NCBI RefSeq assembly: GCF_002980595.1
Contig: NZ_PVLQ01000027.1
Coordinates: 124,001-188,000, forward strand
DNA length: 64,000 nt
DNA from: Malikia granosa
GTDB taxonomy: Bacteria > Pseudomonadota > Gammaproteobacteria > Burkholderiales > Burkholderiaceae_C
Direction: 5' to 3'
Positions 1-9,531 of this stretch are shown here, piece after piece. The translations under genes and the position numbers were made by a program. The first letter of the stretch is position 1. Every line of letters begins with the position of its first letter. The notes beneath the pieces are model-generated. The model was not told the DNA's origin. It did not search any database and saw nothing but the letters and a program-made list of their open reading frames with translations.

Positions 1-665
1 TCGGCGCCGATCAGGCGCGGCTGTCCCGGTGGCGGCTGGGTCAGCAGGTAGCCGCTGACATAGCGTGCGGCCAGGCCCAGGCTGCGCAGGCAGCCGATCA
101 TGATGTGGGCGAAGTCCTGGCACACGCCCTTGCCCTGCGCGAGCGCTTCGAGCGCTGGGGTGTTGACCTGGGTGCTGGCGCTCTCGTACTTGAGATCGGT
201 GTGGATCTTGCGGCACAGCGCCGCGCAGGCCTCGAGCAGCGGCCGCCCGGGCGTGAAGACCGGACGCGCGAAGGCGGCGAAGGCTTCATCGCGCGGCACA
301 TAGGGCGAGGCGAACAGGAATTCGCTCGCGGGCAGGTAGCGGGCGCCGGCGTGGTAGCGGAAGCCCTCGCGGACTTCTTCCCAGGCGGGCGAGTCGGGCA
401 GCGGCGCGGGGGGGCGGGTCTGCACCAGGCTGTCGGCGCCGACCTCGAGCGTCTCGTGCGCGCTTTGCAGCGCGAAGAAGCAGCGCCAGTTGCCGAAGGC
501 GTCCAGGCCCTGCTGCAGCTGGGCCGGTTCGGGGCTGACGCTCAAGCGATGCTCGAGCACCTGCTGGCCTTGCCATTCCAGCGGGCGCAGGTGGGCCAGG
601 TGCTGGGCCAGCAGCACCGGGGCCTGGTAGCGGTAGCGGGTGTGGTGGACGATGCGCAGCAGCAT
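1..665 (-). CDS. Transglutaminase-like protein, cut by the window edge
   Basis: The reading frame opens at an ATG (663-665) and runs off the left edge, giving about 221 residues without a stop. The protein begins MLLRIVHHTRYRY, the usual opening of bacterial transglutaminase-like proteins with an N-terminal beta domain. Close to the edge it shows GKGVCQDFAHIMIG, which holds the nucleophilic Cys of the papain-like transglutaminase core, and then a typical ARYVSGYL stretch. The His and Asp of the triad would lie outside the window. It starts 5 bases after the stop of the ATP-grasp/alpha-E fusion gene and is the third cistron of a minus-strand operon. In this family such genes accompany circularly permuted ATP-grasp proteins and are thought to act on peptide or amide bonds. 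The substrate is unknown. Confidence 0.85.
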   Translation of the reverse strand, partial: MLLRIVHHTRYRYQAPVLLAQHLAHLRPLEWQGQQVLEHRLSVSPEPAQLQQGLDAFGNWRCFFALQSAHETLEVGADSLVQTRPPAPLPDSPAWEEVREGFRYHAGARYLPASEFLFASPYVPRDEAFAAFARPVFTPGRPLLEACAALCRKIHTDLKYESASTQVNTPALEALAQGKGVCQDFAHIMIGCLRSLGLAARYVSGYLLTQPPPGQPRLIGA

Positions 666-670
666 GGGGA

Positions 671-3289
671 TCAGGCCATCAGGCTGGTGTTGACGCGGTC
701 GGCGTGGCTGAAGTAGCGCTGCGCGAGCTGGGTCGACAGCGTCAGCACCGAGCTCTCGAGCTGGCGCATCAGCGGCAGCAGCGGCGGCTCCATGAGCTGG
801 TCCAGCGTCCAGTCGTCGGGGTCGGGCAGCAGGCTCTTGAGCTTGATCCCGTCCTCCTTGGCGCGCGGCAGCTTGGACAGGCGCGAGCGCAGCGTCGACA
901 GCACCCAGCCCAGCGAGCGCGGGTTGTCGCGGTTGACGATCAACACGTCGAGCAGCGCGGTGCGGTCGCGCCGCTGCTGGTACTGGTAGTGGAAGGTGAT
1001 CGTGCTGTCGAACAGCGCCAGCAAGGCCTCGAAGCCGTCGTCATGGCGCAGGCAGCCGCTCTCCATCGCCAGCGCCAGCGCGCCCGCCAGCGTGTGCAGC
1101 CGCTCGATGTGGCGACCGATGCTGAGCATGCGCCAGCCGTCGTCGCGCACCATGCGGTCGGTCTGCTCGCCGGTGATCGCGGTCAGCAGGCCGCTGGCCT
1201 CGTTGAGCGCGTCGAGCGCTTCCTGTGGCGCGTAGTCGGCGTCGGCGCTGAGCGAGGCATGGCGCGCCGTGAACTGTTCGTCGACGCGCTCGATCAGCGC
1301 GCGCAGGTCGAGCGAGAGCCGCTCGCGCACCTGGTCGGCCGACTGGCGCAGCGCGCGCAGGTTGTGGCCGACGCTGGCGCTGCCCGAGCCGGCGCCGAGC
1401 CGCTCGATCAGCAGGCGCTCGAAGCCGCGCACCGAACGGAGCGGATCGGTGGCATCGAACGGGACCAGGCCCTGGTGGCGCGCGGCCTTGCCGAGCCAGC
1501 CCAGCAGCTCGGCGTTGTTGAGCTGTTCGCCTTGCAGCAGGCGCAGCGTCAGCCTGGCCAGTCGCAGGCTGTTGTCGGCGCGCTCGGTGTAGCGACCGAG
1601 CCAGAACAGGTTCTCGGCCGAGCGGCTCGAGACGATGCGCTTTTGCTGGGCATGGGCGCGCGCATTGTGCGCATCCGACAGCAGGCTGGTGCGGTCGATC
1701 TCGCCCTCGGTCTGGACCCAGCAGTCGGCGCTGCTGCCGCCGCTCTGCATCGACGCGATGGCCTGGCCGGGCGGCGCCATGCGCACCAGTCCGCCGGGCA
1801 GCACGCGCCAGGATTGCGGTCCGTCGCAGAGCGCGAACACGCGCAGCATGACCGCGCGCGGCACGATCTCGCCGGCACGCCAGGTCGGCTGCTGCGACAG
1901 CGGCAGGTAGGACTGCAGGGTGTACTGCTCGGGCTGCTCGCGGATGCGCTCGCGCAGTGCGGTGATGGCCGGCGGGCTCAGCATCGGGCCGATCTCGGTC
2001 TCGCTGCTGGTGCGCGGGTAGGTGCGCTTGACCACGCTGCGCTCGAGCCGGTGCAGGCCGTCGGCCAGGCTGGCGGCTTCGCCGCACCACCAGGTCGGCA
2101 GCGAGGGCAGCAGCAGCTCCTCGCCCAGCAGCTGCCGGCTGATCGCGGGCAGGAAGCCCAGCAGCGCGCTCGACTCCAGCGGCGCCGAGCCCGGCGCATT
2201 GGCCAGCAGCACATGGCCGGCGCGCACCGCCTGCATCAGGCCCGGCACGCCGAGCGCCGAGTCCGAGCGCAGCTCGAGCGGGTCCAGCCAGTCGTCGCCC
2301 AGGCGCTTGATCAGCACGTCGACCGGCTCGAGCCCGTGCAGGGTCTTGAGGTAGACCCGCTGGTCGCGCACCGTCAGGTCGTTGCCCTCGACCAGCGGCA
2401 GGCCCAGGTAGCGCGCCAGGTAGGCGTGCTCGAAGTAGGTCTCGTTGTAGGGGCCAGGCGTCAGCAGCGCGATGCGCGCGTCGGCCCCGCGCGGACTGAG
2501 CGCACGCAGCCCCTGCATCAGCGCCTTGTAGCTCGCGCCCAGGCGCTGCACCTTCATCGCGTTGAAGGCGTTCGGGAACTGGCGCCCGATCGTCATGCGG
2601 TTTTCCAGCAGATAGCCCAGCCCGGACGGCGACTGGGTGCGGTGCGAGACCACCCGCCAGCGGCCGTCGGGGCCATGGGCCAGGTCGACCGCGACCACAT
2701 GCAGCCAGGTTTCCCCGGCTGGCCGCAGGCCGCGCATGGCGCGCAGATAGCCCGGGTGTCCCTGCACCAGCGCCGGCGGCAGGAAGCCCTGCTGCAGCAG
2801 CTGCTGCGGGCCATAGAGGTCGGTCATGATGGTGTTGAGCAGCCGGGCCCGCTGCAGCACGCCGGCCTCGATCCCGGTCCATTGCGCGGCCGGGATGATG
2901 AGAGGAAACAGGTCGATCGACCAGGGCCGCTGCTGGCTGTCCTGGTCGGCGTAGACGTTATAGGTCACGCCGTTGTCGCGCAGCTGACGCGCCACGCTCT
3001 GCTCGCGCCGGTTCAGGTCGGACAGGCCCTCGACGCCCAGGTGATCGAAGAACTCGCCCCACTCGGGCGCCAGGCCAGCTGGCGCGGCCGCACCGGCCAG
3101 GCCGCCGCGCAGCTCGTCGCGATGCCCCGCCGCGACCGGCTGGGCGAGCGAGAGCGCCCAGGCCTGCGGGCAGGCCAGGCTGGCGGATGGACGGGGCAGC
3201 GGGTGATCGTTCAAGGTCAGACGGGTAGGCAAGCGACGAGGACAGGCGAAGTATGCCTGCTTCGTCGCCCGGTCCCACCCTTTTGACAA
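671..3289 (-). CDS. Circularly permuted ATP-grasp / alpha-E domain fusion protein
   Basis: The 872-residue product joins two modules that are separate genes elsewhere in this window (9532-10980 and 10995-11954). Residues of about 60-510 resemble circularly permuted ATP-grasp proteins: NVYADQDSQQRPWSIDLFPLI, LLENRMTIGRQFPN, LLTPGPYNETYFEHAYLARYLG and VDVLIKRLGDDWLDPLELR. The part from about 545 on is an alpha-E (DUF403) helical domain starting SRSAENLFWLGRYTERADN. Its ATP-grasp half is more diverged than the separate gene. Only a TTG start is available at 3289, 3 bases after the upstream stop, and there is no in-frame ATG near the N-terminus, so the exact start is uncertain. Other TTG codons lie about 20-26 codons downstream. 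Inferred role: an ATP-dependent ligase-type step working with the flanking transglutaminase-like proteins. The product is unknown. Confidence 0.88.
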   Translation of the reverse strand: MSKGWDRATKQAYFACPRRLPTRLTLNDHPLPRPSASLACPQAWALSLAQPVAAGHRDELRGGLAGAAAPAGLAPEWGEFFDHLGVEGLSDLNRREQSVARQLRDNGVTYNVYADQDSQQRPWSIDLFPLIIPAAQWTGIEAGVLQRARLLNTIMTDLYGPQQLLQQGFLPPALVQGHPGYLRAMRGLRPAGETWLHVVAVDLAHGPDGRWRVVSHRTQSPSGLGYLLENRMTIGRQFPNAFNAMKVQRLGASYKALMQGLRALSPRGADARIALLTPGPYNETYFEHAYLARYLGLPLVEGNDLTVRDQRVYLKTLHGLEPVDVLIKRLGDDWLDPLELRSDSALGVPGLMQAVRAGHVLLANAPGSAPLESSALLGFLPAISRQLLGEELLLPSLPTWWCGEAASLADGLHRLERSVVKRTYPRTSSETEIGPMLSPPAITALRERIREQPEQYTLQSYLPLSQQPTWRAGEIVPRAVMLRVFALCDGPQSWRVLPGGLVRMAPPGQAIASMQSGGSSADCWVQTEGEIDRTSLLSDAHNARAHAQQKRIVSSRSAENLFWLGRYTERADNSLRLARLTLRLLQGEQLNNAELLGWLGKAARHQGLVPFDATDPLRSVRGFERLLIERLGAGSGSASVGHNLRALRQSADQVRERLSLDLRALIERVDEQFTARHASLSADADYAPQEALDALNEASGLLTAITGEQTDRMVRDDGWRMLSIGRHIERLHTLAGALALAMESGCLRHDDGFEALLALFDSTITFHYQYQQRRDRTALLDVLIVNRDNPRSLGWVLSTLRSRLSKLPRAKEDGIKLKSLLPDPDDWTLDQLMEPPLLPLMRQLESSVLTLSTQLAQRYFSHADRVNTSLMA

Positions 3290-3292
3290 GTC

Positions 3293-6200
3293 TCAGCGCC
3301 GCAGGTCGAGCGTGAACGGGAACTCGCGGCTCGGTTGGGCCGGCTCGGCCTGCAGCCGGCCCGGTGTGTGGCCCATGCGGAAGAAGCGCGCCAGCCGGCG
3401 GCTCTCGGCCTCGTAGGAGTTGATCGGGAAACTGTCGTAGTTGCGCCCGCCCGGATGCGTGACATGGTACTGGCAGCCGCCCAGCGAGCGCTGCATCCAG
3501 CTGTCGACGATGTCGAACACCAGCGGCGCATGCACGCCGATGGTCGGGTGCAGGCTGGACGGCGGGTTCCAGGCCTTGTAGCGCACCCCGGCCACATAGT
3601 CGCCCACGGTGCCGGTGTTCTGCAGCGGCAGCGCGCGGCCGTTGACGGTCAGCAGGTAGCGGCTGTCGTTCCAGCCGCTGACGCGGACCTCGAGCCGCTC
3701 AAGCGAGGAGTCGACATAGCGCGCCGTGCCGCCCGCAGTGCTTTCCTCGCCCATCACATGCCAGGGCTCGAGCGCGTTGCGCAGGCTCAGCTCGATGCCG
3801 CGCGTGGCGAGCTGGCCCACCAGCGGGAAGCGGAACTCGAAATGCGGCGCGAACCAGGCCTTGTCGAACGGGTAGCCGAAGGCGGCCAGGTCATCGAGCA
3901 CATCCTCGAAGTCCATCTGCACGAAGGTCGGCAGCAGGAAGCGGTCGTGCAGCTCGGTGCCCCAGCGCGTCAGCTTGCCGACCTGCGGCTGCTGCCAGAA
4001 GCGCGCCACCAGCGCGCGCAGCAGCAGCTGCTGCGCGATGCTCATGCGCGCATGTGGCGGCATCTCGAAGGCGCGCAGCTCGAGCAGTCCCAGGCGGCCG
4101 GTGGCCGAATCGGGCGAGTAGAGCTTGTCGATGCTGAACTCGCTGCGGTGGGTGTTGCCGGTGACGTCGATCAGCAGGTTGCGCAGCGTGCGGTCGACCA
4201 GCCAGGGCGGCATGGCCTCGCCGTGCAGCTCGCGGTTGCGCGCGATCTGATCCAGCGCGATCTCGAGCTCGTAGAGCTGGTCGTTGCGCGCCTCGTCGAC
4301 GCGCGGCGCCTGGCTGGTGGGCCCGATGAACAGGCCGCTGAACAGGTAGCTCAAGCTCGGGTGGTTGTGCCAGTAGGCCAGCAGGCTGGCGAGCACTTCG
4401 GGCTTGCGCAGGAAGGGCGAGTCCGAGGGCGTGGCGCCACCGAGCACGAAATGGTTGCCGCCGCCGGTGCCGGTGTGGCGGCCGTCGGTCATGAACTTCT
4501 CGGCACAGAGATGGGTCTGGTGCGCGGCCTCGTAGAGGAACTCGGTGCGCTCGACCAGCTCGGCCCAGCTGCTCGAGGGGTGGATGTTGACCTCGATCAC
4601 GCCCGGGTCGGGGGTGACCTGCAGCAATTTCAGGCGCGGGTCGCGCGGCGGCGGGTAGCCCTCGAGCACGAGCTGCACATCCTGCTCGATCGCCGTTGCC
4701 TCGATGGCGGCCAGCAGGTCGAGGTAGTCCTCGAGGCGCTGCAGCGGCGGCATGAAGACATAGAGGTGGCTGCTGGCGCCGCCATGGCGCACCTCGGCCT
4801 TGGGGCCGTTGGCGCGCTGCGGATCGCGTGCCTCGACGCACAGCGCGGTGCGGGTCAGCCAGTGCGCCGATTCGTGGCGGGCGGGCTGGCGGGTCGTGTC
4901 GGCGGCTGCCAGGGCGCTGGCCGGAGCGGCGCCGCTGCCAATGCCGCGGCCTGCTTCCAGCCCGGCAGCGGTCCGGCCTGCCAATTCGCCCGCCTTGCCT
5001 GCCCGCTCCGCCTCATGCCAGCCGTACTCGCGGTTCTGCATCGCGACCACGCCGCCCTCGGCGAAGCCGCCGCCGAACTGGTGCGGCGCGTACTGGTGCA
5101 GGAAGGTCGCGCCGGCGGGCAGGGCGTCGCGCGCCACGCTCGGGTCCTGCTCGATGTGGTAGGGGTAGTCGCGCGCGGCGACCCAGGGCAGCGAGTCCAG
5201 CGGCAGCCGGTAGCCCATCGGCGAGTCGCCCGGGATCAGGTACATGCGCTCGTCGCGGAAGAACCAGGGCCCGCTGCCCCAGCGCGGCCCGCTGGCCTCG
5301 ACCTCGTGCCGCGCCTGCAGCGGCAGCACATAGCCGACCGCCGCCTCGAGTCCCTGGCTGAAGACGCGGCGCAGGCGCACCCGCTCGAGCTCGTCGTCGA
5401 GCCGGGAGTCGAAGGGGTCGACGTTGACCGGCAGCTTGCGCTCGCGCCACAGGTAGTACCAGCTGTCCTCGAAGCCCGGGGTGATGAAGTCGGTCGCCAG
5501 GCCGAGCTTGCGCGCCAGCGCCTCGGTGAAGCGCTGCGCGTCCTCGGCCGTGTAGCGGGCCGGGTTGCGCTCGTCGGCCAGCCGGGACGGGTCGTGCCAG
5601 ACCGGCTCGCCGTCGGCGCGCCAGTAGAGCGACAGCGCCCAGCGCGGCAGCTGCTCGCCCGGGTACCACTTGCCCTGGCCCAGGTGCACGAAGCCGCCCG
5701 AGCCGTACTGCTCGCGCAGGCGACCGAGCAGCTCGGTCGCGTAGTCGCGCTTGGTCGGGCCGAGCGCATCGGTGTTCCACTCGGCTGCGTCGCGGTCGCG
5801 GGTGGCGACATAGGTCGGCTCGCCGCCCATGGTCAGGCGCACATCGCCCGCGACCAGATCCTGGTCGACCTGTTCGCCCAGCGCCAGGATGGCCTGCCAC
5901 TGCTCGTCGCTGTAGGGCCGGGTCACGCGCGGCGACTCGTAGATGCGCGTGACCTGCATGTGGTGCTCGAACTCGACCTCGCACTCGTCGAGCGCGCCGT
6001 CGATCGGTGCCGCGCTCGAGGGTTGCGGCGTGCAGGCCAGCGGGATATGGCCTTCACCGGCCAGCAGACCCGAGGTCGGGTCGAGTCCGATCCAGCCCGC
6101 GCCGGGCAGGAAGACCTCGCACCAGGCGTGCAGGTCGGTGAAGTCGACCTCGGTGCCGCTCGGGCCGTCGATGGCCTTGACATCGGGGGTCAGCTGGATC

Positions 6201-6814
6201 AGGTAGCCCGAGACGAAGCGCGCCGCCAGGCCGAGCTGGCGCAGCAGCTGCACCAGCAGCCAGCCGGTGTCGCGGCAGGAGCCGCTGCGTTTCTCGAGTG
6301 TCTGCTCGGGCGTCTGCACGCCGGGCTCCAGCCGGATCGTGTACGAGATGTCCTGCTGCAGCTTCTGGTTGATGCCGACCAGGAAGTCGATCGTGCGCTG
6401 CTCCTTGCTGTCCACCTGCTCGAGGTAGGCCGCGAGCAGCGGCGTCAGCTCGGACTTGATGCGGTAGGGCGCGAGCTCGGCCTCGAGCTCAGGGCTGTAG
6501 CCGAAGGGAAAGTTCTCGGCGCTGGGCTCGAGGAAGAAGTCGAAGGGGTTGTGCACCGCCATCTCGACCACCAGGTCGACCGTGACCTTGAGCTCGCGCG
6601 TCGGGGTCGGGAACACCAGCCGTGCCTGGTAGTTCGAGAACGGGTCCTGCTGCCAGTTGATGAAATGCTCGGCCGGTTCTATCTTCTGCGAGTACGACAG
6701 CACCCGGGTGCGGCTGTGCGGCGCCGGACGCAGGCGCACGACCTGGGGACCGAGGTTGACCAGGCGGTCATAGCGGTAGTGCGTGACGTGATTCAGAGCA
6801 ACATGGATCGCCAT
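3293..6814 (-). CDS. Large transglutaminase-like protein with DUF2126 domain
   Basis: The 1173-residue protein has an N-terminal transglutaminase-like half. Its probable triad is Cys180 (GSCRDTGW), His229 (DLHAWCEVF) and Asp245 (GLDPTSG). The C-terminal half from about residue 480 to the end is the long DUF2126 region, with conserved-looking blocks such as GGNHFVLGG and RPSLSYLFSG-type sequence. A low-complexity Gly/Ala-rich insert at about residues 640-670 probably links domains. It is the first cistron of a three-gene minus-strand operon; the next gene starts 3 bases after its stop. Proteins of this architecture are commonly encoded next to alpha-E/ATP-grasp genes, as here. The reaction is not established. 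No signal peptide is seen, so it is presumably cytoplasmic. Confidence 0.9.
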   Translation of the reverse strand: MAIHVALNHVTHYRYDRLVNLGPQVVRLRPAPHSRTRVLSYSQKIEPAEHFINWQQDPFSNYQARLVFPTPTRELKVTVDLVVEMAVHNPFDFFLEPSAENFPFGYSPELEAELAPYRIKSELTPLLAAYLEQVDSKEQRTIDFLVGINQKLQQDISYTIRLEPGVQTPEQTLEKRSGSCRDTGWLLVQLLRQLGLAARFVSGYLIQLTPDVKAIDGPSGTEVDFTDLHAWCEVFLPGAGWIGLDPTSGLLAGEGHIPLACTPQPSSAAPIDGALDECEVEFEHHMQVTRIYESPRVTRPYSDEQWQAILALGEQVDQDLVAGDVRLTMGGEPTYVATRDRDAAEWNTDALGPTKRDYATELLGRLREQYGSGGFVHLGQGKWYPGEQLPRWALSLYWRADGEPVWHDPSRLADERNPARYTAEDAQRFTEALARKLGLATDFITPGFEDSWYYLWRERKLPVNVDPFDSRLDDELERVRLRRVFSQGLEAAVGYVLPLQARHEVEASGPRWGSGPWFFRDERMYLIPGDSPMGYRLPLDSLPWVAARDYPYHIEQDPSVARDALPAGATFLHQYAPHQFGGGFAEGGVVAMQNREYGWHEAERAGKAGELAGRTAAGLEAGRGIGSGAAPASALAAADTTRQPARHESAHWLTRTALCVEARDPQRANGPKAEVRHGGASSHLYVFMPPLQRLEDYLDLLAAIEATAIEQDVQLVLEGYPPPRDPRLKLLQVTPDPGVIEVNIHPSSSWAELVERTEFLYEAAHQTHLCAEKFMTDGRHTGTGGGNHFVLGGATPSDSPFLRKPEVLASLLAYWHNHPSLSYLFSGLFIGPTSQAPRVDEARNDQLYELEIALDQIARNRELHGEAMPPWLVDRTLRNLLIDVTGNTHRSEFSIDKLYSPDSATGRLGLLELRAFEMPPHARMSIAQQLLLRALVARFWQQPQVGKLTRWGTELHDRFLLPTFVQMDFEDVLDDLAAFGYPFDKAWFAPHFEFRFPLVGQLATRGIELSLRNALEPWHVMGEESTAGGTARYVDSSLERLEVRVSGWNDSRYLLTVNGRALPLQNTGTVGDYVAGVRYKAWNPPSSLHPTIGVHAPLVFDIVDSWMQRSLGGCQYHVTHPGGRNYDSFPINSYEAESRRLARFFRMGHTPGRLQAEPAQPSREFPFTLDLRR

Positions 6815-6920
6815 CTGTAACTTTCAGGGCTGGGAGGCTGGGAATATGGACCGTCTCGATCGGAGGGATCTGGCTCATCACATCCTAGCAAGTTGCGCGC
6901 CAGTCCTGATGACGGTTGGC

Positions 6921-6934
6921 TTGATTCGGATCAA
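6921..6934. promoter_or_regulatory. Perfect FNR/Anr-type palindrome upstream of comEC
   Basis: TTGATTCGGATCAA is an exact TTGAT-N4-ATCAA inverted repeat, the consensus of FNR/Anr-type regulators. It lies 14 bases before the comEC start and 106 bases before the divergent transglutaminase-operon start. As an activator site it fits the divergent operon better. For comEC its position would suggest repression. Function is inferred from sequence alone. Confidence 0.45.
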
Positions 6935-6948
6935 GGATTGACCGCGTC

Positions 6949-9447
6949 ATGATCGCCACGCTGCTCGGCGCGGTGATGGGTGTCGCGCTGCAGTTGCAGC
7001 AGCCCGTGCTCTGGAGCGCGCACGCCTATCTGGGCCTGATGTTGCTGGGAGTCGGGCTTGCCGGCCTGGCCTGGATGCTGCGCCGCCGGGATGGCGGGCC
7101 TGGTGCAGCGGGCCGGCTGCAAGGGGCCGGGCGGTCCAGCGCGGCGCCAGCCAGGGCCTGGCTGCGCCTGGCCCGTTCGGCCCTGCTGGCGCTGGCGGTG
7201 CTGGCGCTGATGGCTGGCGCCACCGGCCTGCGCGCGCTCGAGCGTGCCGGCCAGTTGCTGCCGGCGGCGCTCGATGGCCAGGAACTGCTGCTGGTCGGCC
7301 ATGTGGCGGGCTTGCCGCGCCCCGGCGAGCGCGGCGTGCAGTTCGAGTTCGTCGTCGAGTCGGCGCGCTGGAACGGCCTGCTGGTCGAGTCGCCCGGGCG
7401 GGTCCAGCTGGGTTGGTGGAAGCGCAGCGCCGAGTCCGATGCCACGGCGCAGGTGCAGCCGGCAAAGTCAATCAAGCCCGCGCCGATCGCCCCTCCGACC
7501 CTGCTGCCCGGCCAGCGCTGGGAACTGGTCGCGCGCCTGCAGCGCCCGCATGGCCTGGCCAATCCGCAGGGCTTCGACCTCGAGCTCTGGCTGTGGGAGC
7601 AGGGCCTGCAGGCCACCGGCTCGGTGCGCGAGGGGCGCGGCCGGCTGGCGCCGCGGCAGCTGCCGGGCCAGGTCTGGCTGCCGGTCGCGCAGGCTCGCCA
7701 GGCGGTGCGCGCCGCGATCCAGGCCGCGGTGCCCGATGCGCGCGCTGCCGGCCTGCTGGCGGCGCTGGTGGTCGGCGACCAGGCCGCGATCGACTCAGAC
7801 GACTGGGAGGTCTTTCGCCTGACCGGGGTGGCCCATCTGGTCAGCATCTCGGGCCTGCATGTGACGATGTTCGCGCTGCTGGCCTCGGCCTGCGTCGGGC
7901 GCGGCTGGCGCGCGCTGGCCCGGTTCTGGCCCGGCCTGCTGTGGCGCTGCCCAGCCCCGACGGCGGCGGCGCTCGGCGGCCTGGCGCTGGCTTTTTCCTA
8001 TGCGCTGTTTGCCGGCTGGGGCGTGCCGGCCCAGCGCACCGTGCTGATGCTGGCCTGCCTGACCTGGCTGCGCCTGAACGGCGCGCGCTGGCCCTGGCCG
8101 GTGCTGCTGCTGGCGGTGATGGTCGTGGTGCTGCTGCTCGATCCCTGGGCGCTGCTGCAGCCGGGCTTCTGGCTCAGCTTCGTCGCGGTCGGCGTGCTGC
8201 TGGCCTCGTCCTGGCTCGGGCAGGCCGAGAGCAGCGGCCTGCGCGCCTGGTTCATCGACCTGCTGCGCACCCAGGCCATCGTCAGCGTGGCGCTGGCGCC
8301 GCTGACCCTGCTGTGCTTCGGCCTGATGTCCATCGTCGGCCTGCTGGCCAACCTGGCGGCCGTGCCCTGGGTCACCGGCCTGGTCACGCCGCTGGCCATG
8401 CTCGGCCTGCTCTGGGCGCCGCTGTGGCGGCTCGCGGCCTGGGCGGCCGATCTCATGACGGCTGGCCTGCAAGGGCTGGCCCGGCTGCCCTGGGCCGCCT
8501 TCGAGCGCCCCGAGCTGCCGCCCGCGCTGGCGCTGCTGACGCTGGCCGGCGCCGTCCTGCTGGTGCTGCGCCTGCCCTGGGCCCAGCGCGCCTGGGGCCT
8601 GCTGCTGTGCTGGCCGCTGCTGACCTGGACCCCGCCACGCCCCATGGTGGGGGAATTCGAGCTGCTGGCGCCCGATATCGGGCAGGGATCGGCTGTCTTG
8701 GTGCGCACGGCACGCCACAGTTTGGTGCATGACACCGGGCCTGGCCAGGGCAGCGGCAGTGCGGCACAGCGGGTGCTGCTGCCGCTGCTGCGCGCCGGCG
8801 GCGACCGGCTCGACCTGCTGGTCGCAAGCCACGACGACCTCGACCATGCCGGCGGCCTGTCCGAGCTGTTGCGCCAGCACCCGCGCGCCGAGCTCTGGGC
8901 CTCCTATGACACCCGGCGCGCGACCGGCCGTGCGGCGCGCCGCTGCGAGGCCGGGCAGCGCTGGTCCTGGGATGGGGTGGGCTTCGAGTGGCTGCACCCG
9001 CGCGCCGAGGACGATGGCCTGCGCCTGAGCGACAACGCGCGCTCCTGCGTGCTGCGCGTGAGCAGCGCGAGCGGACGGGTGGCCTTGCTGACCGGCGACA
9101 TCACGGCGGCCGAGGAGTCGCGTCTGCTGCAAGACCTGCCCGGCTTGCGCGCCGACCTGCTGCTGGCCGCCCACCACGGCAGCTCGACCTCGTCTGGCGA
9201 GGCCTGGCTCGATGCGCTGCGCCCGCGCTGGGTCGTGATCCAGTCCGGCCACCAGAACCGCTTCGGTCATCCGGCCCCCGAGGTGCTGCAGCGCTTGCGC
9301 GCGCGTGCCATTGCCTGGAGCAACAGCCCGAGCTGTGGCGCCGCCAGCTGGCGCAGCGACAGGCCTGCGGCCTTGCTCTGCCAGCGCCAAGTCCGGCCGC
9401 GCTACTGGCAGGCGGATGCCGATGCCGCCATTGATCTGGGTCAATGA
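6949..9447 (+). CDS. comEC: DNA internalization/competence protein ComEC/Rec2
   Basis: This 832-residue inner-membrane protein would form the channel that brings single-stranded DNA into the cytoplasm during natural transformation. The N-terminus (about 1-220) is the soluble DUF4131-type domain with two leading membrane segments. Residues of about 240-530 form the polytopic Competence domain with the hallmark TGVAHLVSISGLHVTMFAL. From about 560 to 800 a metallo-beta-lactamase-like domain shows LLAPDIGQGSAVLV, ASHDDLDHAGG, LLTGDIT and AAHHGS, so its metal ligands look intact. The length matches the three-domain form of proteobacteria. It is transcribed alone, divergently from the transglutaminase operon and upstream of the second ATP-grasp/alpha-E pair. 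No other competence genes are nearby. Confidence 0.95.
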   Translation: MIATLLGAVMGVALQLQQPVLWSAHAYLGLMLLGVGLAGLAWMLRRRDGGPGAAGRLQGAGRSSAAPARAWLRLARSALLALAVLALMAGATGLRALERAGQLLPAALDGQELLLVGHVAGLPRPGERGVQFEFVVESARWNGLLVESPGRVQLGWWKRSAESDATAQVQPAKSIKPAPIAPPTLLPGQRWELVARLQRPHGLANPQGFDLELWLWEQGLQATGSVREGRGRLAPRQLPGQVWLPVAQARQAVRAAIQAAVPDARAAGLLAALVVGDQAAIDSDDWEVFRLTGVAHLVSISGLHVTMFALLASACVGRGWRALARFWPGLLWRCPAPTAAALGGLALAFSYALFAGWGVPAQRTVLMLACLTWLRLNGARWPWPVLLLAVMVVVLLLDPWALLQPGFWLSFVAVGVLLASSWLGQAESSGLRAWFIDLLRTQAIVSVALAPLTLLCFGLMSIVGLLANLAAVPWVTGLVTPLAMLGLLWAPLWRLAAWAADLMTAGLQGLARLPWAAFERPELPPALALLTLAGAVLLVLRLPWAQRAWGLLLCWPLLTWTPPRPMVGEFELLAPDIGQGSAVLVRTARHSLVHDTGPGQGSGSAAQRVLLPLLRAGGDRLDLLVASHDDLDHAGGLSELLRQHPRAELWASYDTRRATGRAARRCEAGQRWSWDGVGFEWLHPRAEDDGLRLSDNARSCVLRVSSASGRVALLTGDITAAEESRLLQDLPGLRADLLLAAHHGSSTSSGEAWLDALRPRWVVIQSGHQNRFGHPAPEVLQRLRARAIAWSNSPSCGAASWRSDRPAALLCQRQVRPRYWQADADAAIDLGQ
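9431..9444. promoter_or_regulatory. FNR/Anr-type box at the end of comEC
   Basis: TTGATCTGGGTCAA matches TTGAT-N4-RTCAA. It sits inside the last codons of comEC, 87 bases before the ATP-grasp start at 9532. A weak promoter (CCGACA at 9475-9480, TAACAT at 9497-9502, 16-base spacing) would place the box near -71, an allowed activator position. It could also be a chance consequence of the encoded Ile-Asp-Leu-Gly-Gln. Confidence 0.3.
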
Positions 9448-9531
9448 TCCCTGGCGACCCGGCCAGTGACCGGTCCGACATTGGCCCGTTACTTGCTAAC
9501 ATGGAATTGCCCAGATAAACGCGAGCCCCCC

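Noticed and set aside
704-3286. Long plus-strand open frame of 860 codons opposite the ATP-grasp/alpha-E fusion
   Set aside because: Its product is rich in Gln, Ala, Arg and Val, with no domain pattern. It mirrors the codon bias of the real minus-strand gene, a usual artefact of high GC.
3335-6820. Plus-strand open frame of 1161 codons opposite the DUF2126 gene
   Set aside because: Antisense shadow with low-complexity composition; the minus-strand product has a clear transglutaminase triad.
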